A stretch of DNA of 64,000 bases from Chionoecetes opilio. Its lineage: Eukaryota; Arthropoda; Malacostraca; Decapoda; Majidae. Position 1 is the first letter of the stretch; each line of letters opens with the position of its first letter. The stretch is from positions 196,001 to 260,000 of the forward strand of contig JACEEZ010020495.1 of assembly GCA_016584305.1 (NCBI GenBank), in the 5' to 3' direction. Of the stretch, positions 45,020 to 55,974 are shown piece after piece. A model generated the notes under the pieces. The model saw only the letters and a list, made by a program, of their open reading frames with translations. It searched no databases and had not been told where the DNA came from. The position numbers were made by a program, and so were the translations under genes.

Positions 45020-46015
45020 ACGGACAAACTAAATGTGTCCCATAGTGCCAGGTCCGTATATATACGGGCTAGATTTGAAATATTCGCCCCGCCCACACCA
45101 GTTGAGATAAGCCGCCAATTTTCATACCCCAGTAGGCCACCCTATGGCCTTCCCATTCCCTCCATCCGTGCCCCCCCCCAAAAAAAAACACAATTGCCGT
45201 GCTTGAAAGCTAACACAAAAAATTGTCTTGAAAAAAAGACAAAAAGAAAATATTCATACAGCCGAAAATAATTTAGTTATCCCTACCACTTTTACCCCCA
45301 AAGTAAGCCACCCTTACGCCTAACTATACGCATTCTCCCCCCGTCGCCGTGCTTTGGGTACAAGCAATTTCACAATAATGGAAATGCAAAAATCCGCCCA
45401 GCCGAAAATACTTGTGTTAGCTCTCCTATTTTTTTTACCTCAAGTAGACCACCCCTAGACCTACCCATCCCCCCCCCTCCACCCTCCCCCGTCATCATGC
45501 TTGGGTGCAAACAAAATTACACAATACCAGAAATACAAATCCACCCACCTTAAAATACTTGAGTTACCCCTCCATGTTTACTACCCCAAGTAGACCTAAA
45601 TCCATATCCCCAAATCCCCCCCCCACCCACCCACCCCCAGAACCTGCACGTGGGTGGTAGACCTAGCAATCAGTCTTTGTGTACCACCCACAGAGAAACA
45701 ATATCGCGGGCTTTCAAAGATAGTCCGTAGATAACCCGTAGATAGTCCAAAGATAGTCAAAGTAGTCCGTAATCACTCCTGAAATACAGCAAAATATATA
45801 ACATAAAGAAAAGAAAATACCACAATATACTACAAAAAAAGTCCAAAAAACGTGATATATGACTTTTTGTGTAACCATGGTTCCTCTCGAGCGCGTACTT
45901 AAACCACAAAAATATGTGTGCATACAACACGTAGTGCGTACTCACCTCTGTACTACATCAAATAACAGTGTCCATCTAAACAAGTTGCTGGGAGCATTTT
46001 CAAGTTGCCCGCAAA
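45020..46015. other. Intronic spacer, C-rich runs
   Basis: Several C homopolymer runs and a local cluster of tagtccgtagata words (45720-45770). No gene was recognised. Confidence 0.4.
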
Positions 46016-46020
46016 CCTAT

Positions 46021-46310
46021 TGTCGCCTCCGTGGTGTAGTGGCTAGTGTGCCTGGCTACGAATCTGCAGGCCCTGGTTCGAGTCCAGGCCAGGGCAAGTC
46101 GGCGACCAGCCAAACAAGCTGTTCTTCCTCCCTTTTGGGGTTGGTAAATGGGTACCTGGGGAAACCTGAGGAAGGTAACTGTGGTAATCCGGATGTCACA
46201 CTAGTCCTGTGTAACGGGTAACGGGCCCTCACTCACCACAGGCTCAAAGGGCTAATGCCACAGAGATGAGCAATGAAGGTCACACGCAGCATAGCGTATG
46301 CCCCCATCTT
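46021..46310 (+). mobile_element. tRNA-derived SINE, family 2, copy 2
   Basis: Head tgtcgcctccgtggtgtagt with A box, then B box ctggttcgagtcc in good condition, then the family body (gggtacctggggaaacc, caccacaggctc). The intact B box makes this the better reference copy. Confidence 0.85.
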
Positions 46311-46733
46311 TACCTACCAAACTCATAAGATGACCATAAAGTCTTCGGAAATTATACACAAGTTTTCACCACCCAACCAGTTTTTGGAGGCTTCGTTTTC
46401 ACCAAAATTTGGTGGAGCGTATTATTCTTTTAAAATATTTTTTAAGCAACCCCCGTTGATTTATATACAAACAAAAAAATAATAGTATTGTCTGTCACTG
46501 GGAAAGTCACCTGGTTTCAAACTTGATGGCACTTAAGAGGATAAACATGGTCTGCGTGTATTGTAACTTAACCTTATAAGTCTCCATCTTGGTTGTTACC
46601 TTTGAAACAGCCTCCAATTCTCATGCAGCACTTCCCTGTAGGGAACGGTTGTTGAAGTTTTGCAAAGGACACAGCTTTGTAAACACGATGGGCCTTTCCA
46701 GACTGAATATCATTGTGCCGAATTCAGGTCTCC

Positions 46734-47465
46734 ACCCAATGCGGCCGCCGACCCAATGCGGCCGCCTACCGTGAACCAATATTATAAATTATTATACAGG
46801 CAGGCAGAGGGGTCGCGTGCGGAGGGGGCGGGGAGGGGAGTGCGCTCACTCATTCAATATCCAAGCATGTGTTGGATGATAATCGATAAAGGTAAGTGAG
46901 AAATAAGTATGAAGTAAAACAATTTATTTACAAACATTTACACTCGCACTGTGGCAGCCACTACATCTGCCCTCGCCCCGAACAACAAGATGACGATGTA
47001 TTCCAGTGATAGTTTCACAAGCAGACAATCCCAGTGATAGTTTGACAATCAGACAATCCTTTCATCTCATTCGTCAATGTATTTCAATTCATATCAGTAT
47101 GTGTATATCGCATAGGCCTGCACTTGTGCGAGAGTAAATGTTTGTCGATAAATTGTGTATCATATGTGTATATCGTATAGCCTACACTTGTGCGAGTGTA
47201 AATGTTTGTCAATAAATTGTTTTTAAAATGTGTATATCATATCGTAACTGTGCGAGTGTAAATGTTTGTAAATAAATTGTTTTACTTCATACTTATTTCT
47301 CACTTACCTTTATCGATTATCATCCAACACATGCTTGGATATTGAATGAGTGAGTGCACTCCCCAACCCGCCCCTTCCGTATGCGACTCCTCTGCCTGCC
47401 TGTATAATAATTTATAATATTGGTTCACGGTAGGCGGCCGCATTGGGTCGGCGGCCGCATTGGGT
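46734..47465. mobile_element. Foldback element with CCCAATGCGGCCGC termini
   Basis: Inverted arms of about 216 bp (46734-46949 and 47250-47465). Each outer end carries two direct copies of acccaatgcggccgcc. The loop holds three tandem repeats of about 60 bp containing agtgtaaatgtttgt (47100-47285). No coding sequence and no clear target duplication. Superfamily unknown. Confidence 0.8.
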
Positions 47466-47479
47466 ATACACCGATGTAC

Positions 47480-48200
47480 AGGGTAGGGCTGCCACAGCTT
47501 GGGTTTTTTGCCTTGATCTTAGAGTCTTTGAGTTTATAATAGAAATCCATTAAATCTTGGATTTTTAAGGGCACACTCACAAAAAATCAAAATTATGCTT
47601 AGTGTATCATTCTAACAAAATAAATTGAGAGAGACGTGTATACATGTATCTACGTAGATGTTCTTCTTCTTCATGTGAAATATGTATAGCAAGGAAATCT
47701 AGGTATAGCAGTTTTGATTGGACCCTTCGTCTCAACAACAGGACACAGACACGTCCTGTTCACATAAATTTTACGTCGGCCAGCTGCCCGCGTCGCCTGC
47801 ACAGACTTGTCAACAGGTATATTACTTACCTAATTGGTAAGAGTCAGAGGGGTGCAGCCTTGTTAACATTTTATGCTTTATTACCACTGTTGAATTGTTA
47901 AAAATGTAATAGTTGTAAAAATGTTTCTGTTGAAAATGTAGAAAGATGCAGCAGGCAACTGTGCTTCCAGCCAAGGATGCCAGTGATTCTGAGGAAACCC
48001 ATCTGCAAGTCTATTTACATTGAGGTGAGACATTATAATAAGCCACTTTTTCCTTTGTTTTCATATTAGGCTATTAACAGATGTAGGTCTTTGGACCTTT
48101 TTTTCAGGTTTTTTAAGGTACATAGTCTTGGAGTCTTTTGCAAGACCATCTTGGATATTTTTATTTTCCTCAGTGGCAACACTGACTGGAAAATGTCCCT
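47480..48200. mobile_element. Possible hAT-like non-autonomous element
   Basis: The left phrase agggctgccac and the right phrase gtggcaacactg, about 700 bp apart, are loosely inverted. Inner words gatcttagagtctttgag and cttggagtcttttgcaagac may pair. The target duplication is not visible, so this is tentative. Confidence 0.3.
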
Positions 48201-48204
48201 CATG

Positions 48205-48760
48205 GGTGGTCTCCCAGTTCAGTCACCACTCAGTTTATTTCTTCATTGTGAGGAATGTACAAAATAAACTGATTACACGTTGGTTAACTCCTTAAGAATT
48301 TTAAAATGTTATCAGTATGAAGTCTGGACACGTTCTGATATCCATCCATCTGTTTACAAGGCAGCTGGTCTCTGCCTGCTTACATGTCAAGCATGACGTC
48401 ATCACGCTTTTATTTTAACTAATATATTATTAATTACCTTACAAGTAGTAATGATTATATAATTTCTTCCCTTTTTACTCCTATCTAATATTCTTTACCC
48501 TAAACCCATCTTAACCATGTTTATATACAAAATGACCAGAAAGAATAATATGTTCTAGCATTAATGGAGCTTTGAAAAAGTTCCAACACTGTACATCTAA
48601 GCAATAACATCAGTAAAAGTATAGTTGTAAAATTGACATATTAAATTTCCAAACCTGATTTTGGTAAATACTAGAAGAGATTATCTTTCTGCTACATAAG
48701 GAAGGAAAAGGAATTAAGAAAAGATGCTGACTTCACTTGAGATACATTGCCCATGATACT
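48205..48760. other. Intronic spacer next to the aminopeptidase exon
   Basis: AT-rich, no gene or element ends recognised. Confidence 0.5.
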
Positions 48761-48763
48761 CAC

Positions 48764-48886
48764 TGTTGCATAAGCCAGGGATCCCGAGTCTGGGCCATGG
48801 CCTTGAGCATGAGCCTCTTTTCACTGGGGATGGTGGAGGTGTTATACACTTGCCAGCAATGTTGCCAATCCTCTTCTGTACCATAC
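48764..48886 (-). CDS. Aminopeptidase N-like gene, internal exon
   Basis: A 123-nt exon encoding YGTEEDWQHCWQVYNTS, then PSEKRLMLKAMAQTRDPWLM. In M1 aminopeptidases this is the YGxEEEW...Y..... E...L..AL...DPWLL stretch. The acceptor is ttgacag and the donor is gtgagtatc. The exon ends inside a glutamine codon (CA), which is completed by the G that opens the exon at 13824. The intron between them is 34,939 nt long, and almost all of it is transposable-element and simple-repeat sequence. Intact reading frame and clean splice sites argue for a live gene. Confidence 0.92.
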
Positions 48887-49050
48887 CTGTCAATAATGCT
48901 TCCATTCAACTACTATTTGATTATCCATTTCAGTACCTCTTCGACTTTGAAGTTCAACATTGCAATATTCAATATATTCATTTGTGTATGTATGTCTTCA
49001 GCAGCTTTGTGTAGAGTCAAAACAAGAACACAAACATATCTAGTCCTCAC

Positions 49051-49200
49051 CTCACACCACTCCTGTACACTACTGCACGCAGGTTGGGAGGAATGAAAGT
49101 ACCATTGATACGCCATTCAGAAAACATGTGTCGTGCCTCCTTTATGGCATTTGTGTCACCACAATACACGGCTGCTAACAAGATTCTCGATCGCAACAAC
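49051..49200 (-). CDS. Aminopeptidase N-like gene, internal exon
   Basis: A 150-nt exon with one leading base, 49 codons and two trailing bases. It translates to LLRSRILLAAVYCGDTNA, then KEARHMFSEW and IPPNLRAVVYRSGV. This is the segment of the M1 C-terminal domain in which LLR, EAR..F..W and IPPNLR..VY are conserved. The acceptor is ctgacag and the donor is gtgagg. Both flanking introns are short (362 and 164 nt) and split arginine codons in the same phase, which makes the gene model very secure. No stop or frameshift is present, so the exon looks functional. Confidence 0.92.
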
Positions 49201-49562
49201 CTGTCAGGGTTAGGCTCAGCATCACTTTACTGCGACCTTCCTAGGCATTACATTCTATGACAGACTTTAAGCTAAAGATACCACTCACATGCATAACACT
49301 TTTGTAATTTAGATTATGTATTTTACAAACACTGAATAGCTCAGCCTGGCTCAGAAAACACAAAAAAATGGCAATTAGTGTTGATAGTAATCTCTATCGT
49401 GACATGCACCATCAATAATGAGTTTTACTGAATAGATAGACATCAGGTAATCAGGATGTAAAACTTTCTAATAATGATAATACAAGTACAATTGCAGTTA
49501 GATAATAATCTGTAAATTTGTTTTCAGCATGCATCATTCATTCATTAATTATGTTTCAATAC

Positions 49563-49784
49563 CTTTCAAGGTGTGTGCCAGTGTCATTCCAACCTATCCT
49601 CTGGTAATGAGGGAGTATGAGGGTGTGAATATACTCCAACATGAGAGTGTGTGCTGGGAAGTTAAAGAGGAGTTGCACCCACTGCATGAGTTGTCCAAGG
49701 GCAGTATGCCAAGGGATATATTGTGTCTCATTCTTTAGATAGAGGCTCAGTTCAAGAGCCAGGGAGCCGTTGATGGTGCCAGCC
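49563..49784 (-). CDS. Aminopeptidase N-like gene, internal exon (first of five in window)
   Basis: This exon encodes 73 complete residues of the ERAP1-like helical C-terminal domain of an M1 zinc aminopeptidase. These enzymes trim N-terminal residues from peptides, usually at the cell surface or in the secretory path. Recognisable family motifs are AGTINGSLALELSLYL, YIPWHTALGQL and GWNDTGTHLER. The acceptor is ccctag before the exon, and the donor is AG then gtattg. It begins with the third base of an AGG codon and ends with two bases of the next, so the 362-nt intron to 49200 preserves frame. The exon that should precede it (family motif region with YYRVNYD and NRAQL) was not found between 49785 and 64000, so the catalytic HEXXH domain lies further upstream. 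The match to the family is strong; the orthologue is unknown. Confidence 0.92.
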
Positions 49785-49789
49785 CTAGG

Positions 49790-50640
49790 GAGGGAGAGGC
49801 AAGATTCAGTAGTGAGGTTGGATCAGCCCTGTCATGATTTTACACATCTACCTGCACAAATCTGAAAACAACACGGTTTGTGCAAGAGCCGTGATATTAA
49901 ATACAAAGAAAATAGACATTAATCATGTGTGAATAAGCAAGAAAATTAAGTTAAGCATACAATGCTTCCGTTTTAGCTACATAACATAAGTAAAAAATGT
50001 ACTACATAGATTAATTAAGGGAATTATAATAAAACATGTTAAATGTACGAGTAAACAAATGCTTCAGAAATTTGAAATTACATATGAGTAGCATGCATGA
50101 TTAAAAATGCATCTGACACAGGTTATCCTAAAAAAAAATTCATACATAAAGTTCATAGGAAATGATAAAAGGTGCACAGCGCTAAAGACCATGCTTTGTA
50201 TGAAAAATATTTCAATATACATTAAACCATCGGCTATCGCACCTATTTGCTGCCAATATAGCTGCCCTATAGTCGAAATTGTGATAGGAGAACAATAGAA
50301 CTTATGGTAATAATCTAAATTGGTGCCACTGACCCCAGGATGACCACATATTTTACATATTTGCCAGTCTACCGCCCAGCGCTGACATGTGGCGACGCCA
50401 GGATTTGATTGACAATGGATCAGATGGTTTGACTTGCTTCAGTCGCCATGCACGCCACTTGCTGTCTGAGGCCCGGAAGTGTTCTTGTAATTCCTACTGT
50501 TGTTTGCTACTTGTCGCTAGAGTAGGCTTCTAGTCTATGGAAGGAATTATCAGGCTACCCTTGCCTGTAACCCATACTGCCATTGCACATTTCTATATTT
50601 CTCGTTCTCTTATGCAGCACTTTGTTGGCTGTGTACACAT
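49790..50640. other. Spacer upstream of the first visible aminopeptidase exon
   Basis: Checked on the minus strand for the expected preceding M1 exon; none was recognised. Probably intron. Confidence 0.5.
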
Positions 50641-50650
50641 GTACATGTAC

Positions 50651-50858
50651 ACATGGTCCCTCATGTTTGGCGATTTAATTAGCCTAGCCAAACCAGTGCC
50701 AAAAGTAAATTTCGCCAAAGGCGATTTAATTAGCCTAGCCAAACCAGCGCCAAAAGTGAATTTTGTCAAAGGCAAATAGTACTTTATATGGGAATATTAT
50801 CCATAAGTCTTTGACGAGACCCGAGTTCACCATTTTGACCTCCATTTTCGTACTTTAA
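50651..50858. mobile_element. Tc1-related element, left part (copy of 14941-17490)
   Basis: Begins catggtccctcatgtttggc, carries a tandem duplication with aattagcctagccaaacc, and then the ttttgacctcc block. It is cut at TTAA (50855-50858) and continues at 54364. Confidence 0.75.
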
Positions 50859-51106
50859 CCCGCACAGTGCCAGTGCCATATATCTACAGCGGCGGGTAGT
50901 TGCCCGCTCTGTGCCAGCGCCGCATACATATATACGGCGGTGATTTAAAAAAATCGCCGTGGGCATATTTTGACTGAGAGGCTTTTCATACTTTGTCAGG
51001 TCACTTTTCGTACCTTTACCCTTCGCCTTCACTGACCATCAACCCCCCACCAAGGCTGTGGTCACGTTGAGGGTACGCGTCTAATACACGTATAATAAGA
51101 CAAGTA

Positions 51107-52005
51107 CAGGGAGGTCCCGAAGATATGAGCAGTTAGGTTCCACCTGGCATACTCGTAAAGCAAAATCTCGTATAGCGAAATACATAACTAATGGTAAAAT
51201 ATAGGTTTGGTTCCAGGACCCCATCAAAGACATGTTTTTCAAGCTCAAATAAACTACACCAAACACAACAAACACACAGCATCTATATTACCTACATTTG
51301 TACTACCTATTCTGTAGAAAAGGCATTCTGAAAGAGAAAATAGCACACAAAATAACATAGCTGCACATTAATTAAACATAAAACATGCATAACAAGCAAA
51401 AAAGACGTTGTACTGTCTGTCCGTTGGGACACCTCGTGATACAAGAGAGGGTAGCGTAGCTGTCCCAAGGTTGGGGCCGCACACCTGGCTAATTACCCCT
51501 AAAGGTCAGGCCGCACCATATGCTTAATTACCCTTCAGGTCATGCCTTGCTAGGGGTGACCTGACTGGGGTCAACCAAATCCCCCTTTGTCCAGCCCTGG
51601 AGTCCTGTATTCAGGCAGTTACCTACCTACCATGACAGAGGCAACACATCACTCCTCTCCCTGTGTTCCTCATGGCATCACTCCGCTGTACTTACCTACA
51701 TTCCCGCCATAATAAACTTGTATGTGAACGCTGTGTTAGGTAGGTAAGGGACAAGGGAGGGGTGCGCAGATTTCTTCCACAGCCCACAAACTCATCTCTG
51801 CGCATCTGAATCATTGTACATCATCATACAGCCCAGATGCATACGTGGTAGGGCACGCATTTTGAACTTGGTAATTTTACTCACCCCACTTTGAATGTCG
51901 TAGCATTGGATTTTTGATCTCGTATATTGAAAATAGACCCTAATTTACTCAGCTCACATCATTGATTTCTCGTATACCGAATGCTCGTATAACGGGGCCT
52001 CCCTG
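51107..52005. mobile_element. TA-flanked MITE, family cagggaggtccc, copy 2
   Basis: Same termini as 34361-35027 in reverse orientation (cagggaggtcccgaagatat, aacggggcctccctg), with TA on both sides. It is about 230 bp longer, with an inserted segment near 51600-51830. Confidence 0.85.
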
Positions 52006-52040
52006 TATAATAAAAATCGCCTCCCGCATGAATAAAATGC

Positions 52041-52052
52041 CTAAAATTGTAT

Positions 52053-52118
<66 letters not shown>
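52041..52118. repeat. (AT)n microsatellite
   Basis: Nearly pure AT repeat that provides the TA target of the adjacent Tc1-like element. The tract resumes at 53131-53146 between two elements and continues at 53849-53922. Confidence 0.95.
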
Positions 52119-52121
<3 letters not shown>

Positions 52122-53130
52122 TGGGCGCCGTAAATACTGGGGCCCCTCACCCATGCGCAGCGCATTTGAAGGGCCCCAATAAATGTTGCCAAACCACCCT
52201 CTATGGTTAGATTTGGTATATTTCGATGACATGTGGCAACCCTGTAGGCTCTAGTCTACCCCCTGGAAGTGATACGTGAGTCAGTAGCAGTAGCTTATTG
52301 TGTGTCTGGGGTCGTATCTGTTTCGCTTCAGCGGCCGCCGCACACGAAGTTGGTGGGAAGTAACTACATGAAAGTTACTCTCATCGAACCATAATACTCC
52401 TTTCCACTGTTCTACACTCCAGTTCTTATGTTGTTTTGCAAATGTGAGTCGTTTGCGGCGCATTTTGTCAGTCAGTAACGGTTTTAGGGTGGCTACCCTG
52501 CTTGGAAGGCCAAGATGGTGTTTGAGGCGGTGCTGTACCTTTCGGATGGCGTTGTCTTTTAGCAGCTCTGGGTACATGGATTTTAGTTCTTTTGCAGTTA
52601 ATCTTGGATTCCGAGTCACTACAAGCTTTAGAAGTTTGTCTGTAAGCTGTGATGTTTTTCTCTTACGCCCAGGTCGTTTCTTATACTGAGGAACAACTGT
52701 TGGTGGTAGGTCCCTTGCCCCCTTACACAGTGGCTGAATGGTGGACCTGCCACGACCTGTACGACGCATTATCTCACTGACAGGCACATTTTCCTCACGT
52801 AAGGCAAGTATACGAGCCTTCTCCACATCACTGAACTGGGTAGGGCCCATGTCTGTTCACTGGTTATGGACACAGCTGGGTACAAAGGTGGGGTGAGAAA
52901 ATAGACACGAGCTTGTGATCACTCAGCGGAACAAACGTCCTCCCACTCTGAAAACTGATGAGCTACTGACTCACGTATCACCTCCAGGGGGTACACTAGA
53001 GCCTACAGGATTGTCACATTTCATCGAAATATACCAAATCTAACCATAGAGTGTTGTTTGGCAACATTTATTGGGGCCCTTCAAATGCGCTGCGCATGGG
53101 TGAGGGGCCCAGTATTTACGGCGCCCACCG
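52119..53130 (-). mobile_element. Tc1-like element with about 175-bp inverted repeats
   Basis: Ends cagtgggcgccgtaaatact and a near-identical reverse copy, bordered by TA. The inverted repeats extend inward through the gctctagtctaccccctgga region. It contains the N-terminal half of a transposase. Confidence 0.9.
52281..52850 (-). pseudogene. Tc1-type transposase, C-terminal half deleted
   Basis: Opens MGPTQFSDVEKARILALREE, followed by VSEIMRRTGRGRSTIQPLCK (first helix-turn-helix) and KKRPGRKRKTSQLTDKLL with a GRKR hook. A second helix set, LRLTAKELK-like (RLTAKELKSMYPEL), comes next. SVEQWKGVLWFDESNFHV then carries the first catalytic Asp. The frame ends within 35 residues, and the second Asp and Glu are missing. 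At 189 codons it is a little over half the usual length. The ATG is well placed relative to the right inverted repeat. Confidence 0.9.
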
Positions 53131-53146
53131 TATATATATATATATA

Positions 53147-53239
53147 CAGTAAAAGCCTTATAACTTGGCACGATAGGGGCTCTGGCCCTTGCCAAGTTAT
53201 TCAATGTGCCGAGTTATGCAATGTCCTCCTCTGATATGG

Positions 53240-53286
<47 letters not shown>

Positions 53287-53750
53287 GTACTGTAAAAGCA
53301 TAAAAACTACGTTTGCCAGTGAACGGGTGGCAGCAGGCATGTACTCCAAGGAGAGGGGAGCCTTGTTGTAACATGTAGAAGATGTTAGGGGGACTCAGTC
53401 GCATTTTAACACTGGTATCACTTTAATCACTTTATAATCACAACTCTGTACTGTATTGTATACAGTACTGTACCTGTACAACTTCATTTTACATCACTTG
53501 AGCATTTAATTACTGCAACACTATGCCCTGTCCATTAACTCTACCTTCGACTGCGAGTGCATGGGAGGACACAGGGGGCGGCATGAGCCTCTAATTAGAG
53601 GCTAATTATAATCAGAGGCGTCACTATAAGAATCCTGCCTGCGCCACCACGGGCGAGGGCCAACCATCACAGCCCTCAAGTGAGCCTCCAGGGCCTCCTC
53701 CTCCCACCCCTGGAGCTCACTGCCTACACGCGCTATAGGCATAGGTGGGG

Positions 53751-53782
<32 letters not shown>

Positions 53783-53845
53783 GTCTTTGCCATGCCGAGT
53801 TATATCAAATTCCGAGTTATACAGTGCCGAGTTATAAGGCTTTTA

Positions 53846-53848
<3 letters not shown>
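53147..53848. mobile_element. Pogo-like element with captured SINE, opposite copy of 24969-26707
   Basis: Termini cagtaaaagccttataactt and the reverse of gagttataaggcttttactg, TA on both sides within an (AT)n tract. The interior has poly(A) runs (53244-53283, 53752-53780) and the truncated family-1 SINE at 53527-53742. Confidence 0.85.
53527..53742 (+). mobile_element. SINE family 1, truncated, inside pogo element
   Basis: Same headless body and same junction as 25088-25285. A small local duplication (taattagaggctaattataatcagag) is seen at 53592-53618. Confidence 0.8.
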
Positions 53849-53926
<78 letters not shown>

Positions 53927-54363
53927 CTACTTCTAGTTACTTATTTTTCCGATATCAGTTGAAAAACAACAATTTACGCACGTTTACAATGAAATACTTT
54001 TGTGCGTCAAAACACAAAACCTTCAAATTTATGAAAACGTAGCTCGGCTCGTAGGCTCGCACAACCCCACATAACTCGTACCAGACCTCTATGCACTCCA
54101 ATCTCCTGGATCCCACGCCCTCAGTCTCCTTAGTGCCCTATAACCACATTCTACGGACCTCCAAAGTTGGCTTGGCGAGTCCTCTTGAGTGCGGAAAATT
54201 CTGGCGCCTAAAAATCATGGGAATAATGAGAGGCGAGTCCCAAAATGTATCAATTGTTTTCTAAATCATTCTAAACACTTTTCAGCAAAAAAATAAAAAA
54301 TCCAAATTTTCCCGGCACCAGGGGCAAGTTTTTGTGAAAAATGCTTGGCACTTTAAGGGTTAA

Positions 54364-54558
54364 CTGCTTAAAAGCAGACATTACACATGAAACATTAACA
54401 ACATTACAAAAGACAATAGATAATAGATAGAACAGAAGTTATTTACCACATATTATTTAGAGGTAGGCCTGGTGAGACGGGTGAGTGTGGTGGTTGTGGC
54501 TGTGTGTTTACCTTTCCTCCACTCTCGTTTCTCCACTTTTTCCACCTTCAGGCTTTTT
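54364..54558. mobile_element. Tc1-related element, right part after piggyBac insertion
   Basis: Resumes with ctgcttaaaagcagacatta and runs parallel to 16967-17170 (gtgtgtttacctttcctcc). It is broken where Gypsy sequence begins. Confidence 0.7.
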
Positions 54559-54559
54559 T

Positions 54560-55640
54560 TTTTTCCTGGGTCAAGATCACCACTGCCTCCTCAGGGTGAA
54601 TCTTTCAAGACTTCTGCCAAGCCCAGTCCTTCAGCCGTGAGATGTCATCAGTGCAGTGAAGTTGGTCATATTCACCCTCGCTGCTCTAAGAACCCACATG
54701 CCTTCAGGGATGGTGATCTTTTTCAACAGTGCTATAAGGTGGAATTTTGTTTAACCAAAAGGAGTGTACCAAACTTTTTCGTTGCTGGTACAATTAATGG
54801 TTCCTGGACCGCTATAATAATAAGGGACAAAGGTTGTTCCTGGGTCATCATGTCCGAGGAGGTCCTGCCTGATACCGAAGTCACAAGCTGTCCTAAAATT
54901 CCACTGGCTGACTACTTAGGACGTGTGGACAAGTTTCCTGTCGTGCGGTGCTACTTTGCTGGAAGCATTGTTGATTGAAAACGTTCCTGGCGCAAAGGAT
55001 CCCAATGACGCCATCATCTCCCAGGCTCCGTGCCATGAGGCTCCTCCGGATGACTCTTTATCTGGACACTGTCCTACCTTGTCGACTCAAGGCACTCTGG
55101 CTACCTGCACCAGTTTCCTATTTACTGCGACTACTTCGCCACCCATTGCCCAGGTAGTACAAGCTGTTACTACCCAGGCTAGTAAGGCTAAACAGCTTCA
55201 TCCCCTTGTTCCTCCAGAGCTTCAATCCGTCAGTCACTCCTCAGGAGTTTAGAAAACTTTAGGCATCGTGTGCATCCCTGGGTGCAGCAAGAGTAAAAGC
55301 CTCTACAGGACAGGTCGACCAGACAAAAAACGGTTTATCATTCAAGTTCATTTTCGTTGACGACCTCCTCTATCGGTGAATTATGTGTGCATTTTGTCTC
55401 ATAGTCTGGATAAGGTAGGCCAACTTTGTCTTATTATGCCCAGTGACTGTCGATTGATCATCCTCGCCGAGGTCCATGATAATCCCCTTGTATAACACTT
55501 TTATCACCGGAAAACTGAGTTGAAGATTTTGGAGCACTTTTTCTGGCCTGGTATGGGCGCTAACATCTGAGCGTACTGCCGATCCTGCGACAAGTGCCAG
55601 CGAATGTCCGCCAAGGGGCAAGTTTGCCCTGTGCCCCTTA
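54560..55640 (+). pseudogene. Gypsy-type LTR retrotransposon remnant: zinc knuckle, protease, integrase zinc domain
   Basis: Gag end: CHQCSEVGHIHPRC, a CX2CX4HX4C knuckle (about 54640-54690). A protease-like segment follows, NFFVAGTINGSWTAIIIRDK with RDKGCSWVIM, where the usual D-T/S-G triad reads D-K-G. After 54980 shifted frames contain NGLSFKFIFVDDLLYR, then HFYHRKTELKILEHFFWPGM and AYCRSCDKCQRMSAKGQVCP, the HHCC zinc domain of integrase. Reverse transcriptase and RNase H, which should lie between, are absent. No LTRs were recognised. The remnant is dead. Confidence 0.8.
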
Positions 55641-55970
55641 AGCAGAAGTGGGCATTTCCGCAAACCGTAACTTTCGCAAGTATGGAAGAGTAAAAAGTTG
55701 CGGATTTGAGTTTGCGGAAGTAATTCCGCAAACGCAAATATGTCCGCAAATTCCTAATTGGCCGTGTTAAGTTTGAACACGATTCCTGCATGGCTATGCT
55801 TACCGTCCAGGGTGAGTAGGATACGCTAGAAGACGCTGATTTCCTGCCAGCCAACACAATTATCAGACCATATGTAGACAAATTACGTATGTGTACCTCC
55901 CAGCCCTTCTTCCTGCCTTGCTTTGTAGATATGATACTTTTTTTTACCACATTTTTGGTTGACACTCATA
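55641..55970 (+). other. Gypsy 3' coding debris with a small insertion
   Basis: A segment at about 55645-55765 with repeated tccgcaaac / gtttgcggaa words is an inverted-repeat insertion of about 120 bp. Retrotransposon-like debris resumes after it (frame with ADFLPANTIIRPYVDKL). Confidence 0.45.
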
Positions 55971-55974
55971 TATT

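Larger units (their letters stand above)
50859..54359. mobile_element. piggyBac-like element, TTAA-flanked, non-autonomous
   Basis: The termini cccgcacagtgcca and the reverse of tggcactttaaggg lie between TTAA duplications (50855-50858, 54360-54363). The uninterrupted site, tttcgtactttaactgctta with one TTAA, is visible in the related copy at 16955-16974. No piggyBac transposase was found. The interior is mostly other elements: 51107-52005, 52119-53130 and 53147-53848. Confidence 0.85.

Noticed and set aside
52041..53922. Centromeric or satellite meaning of the long (AT)n tract
   Set aside because: It is an ordinary microsatellite split by two TA-targeting transposons.
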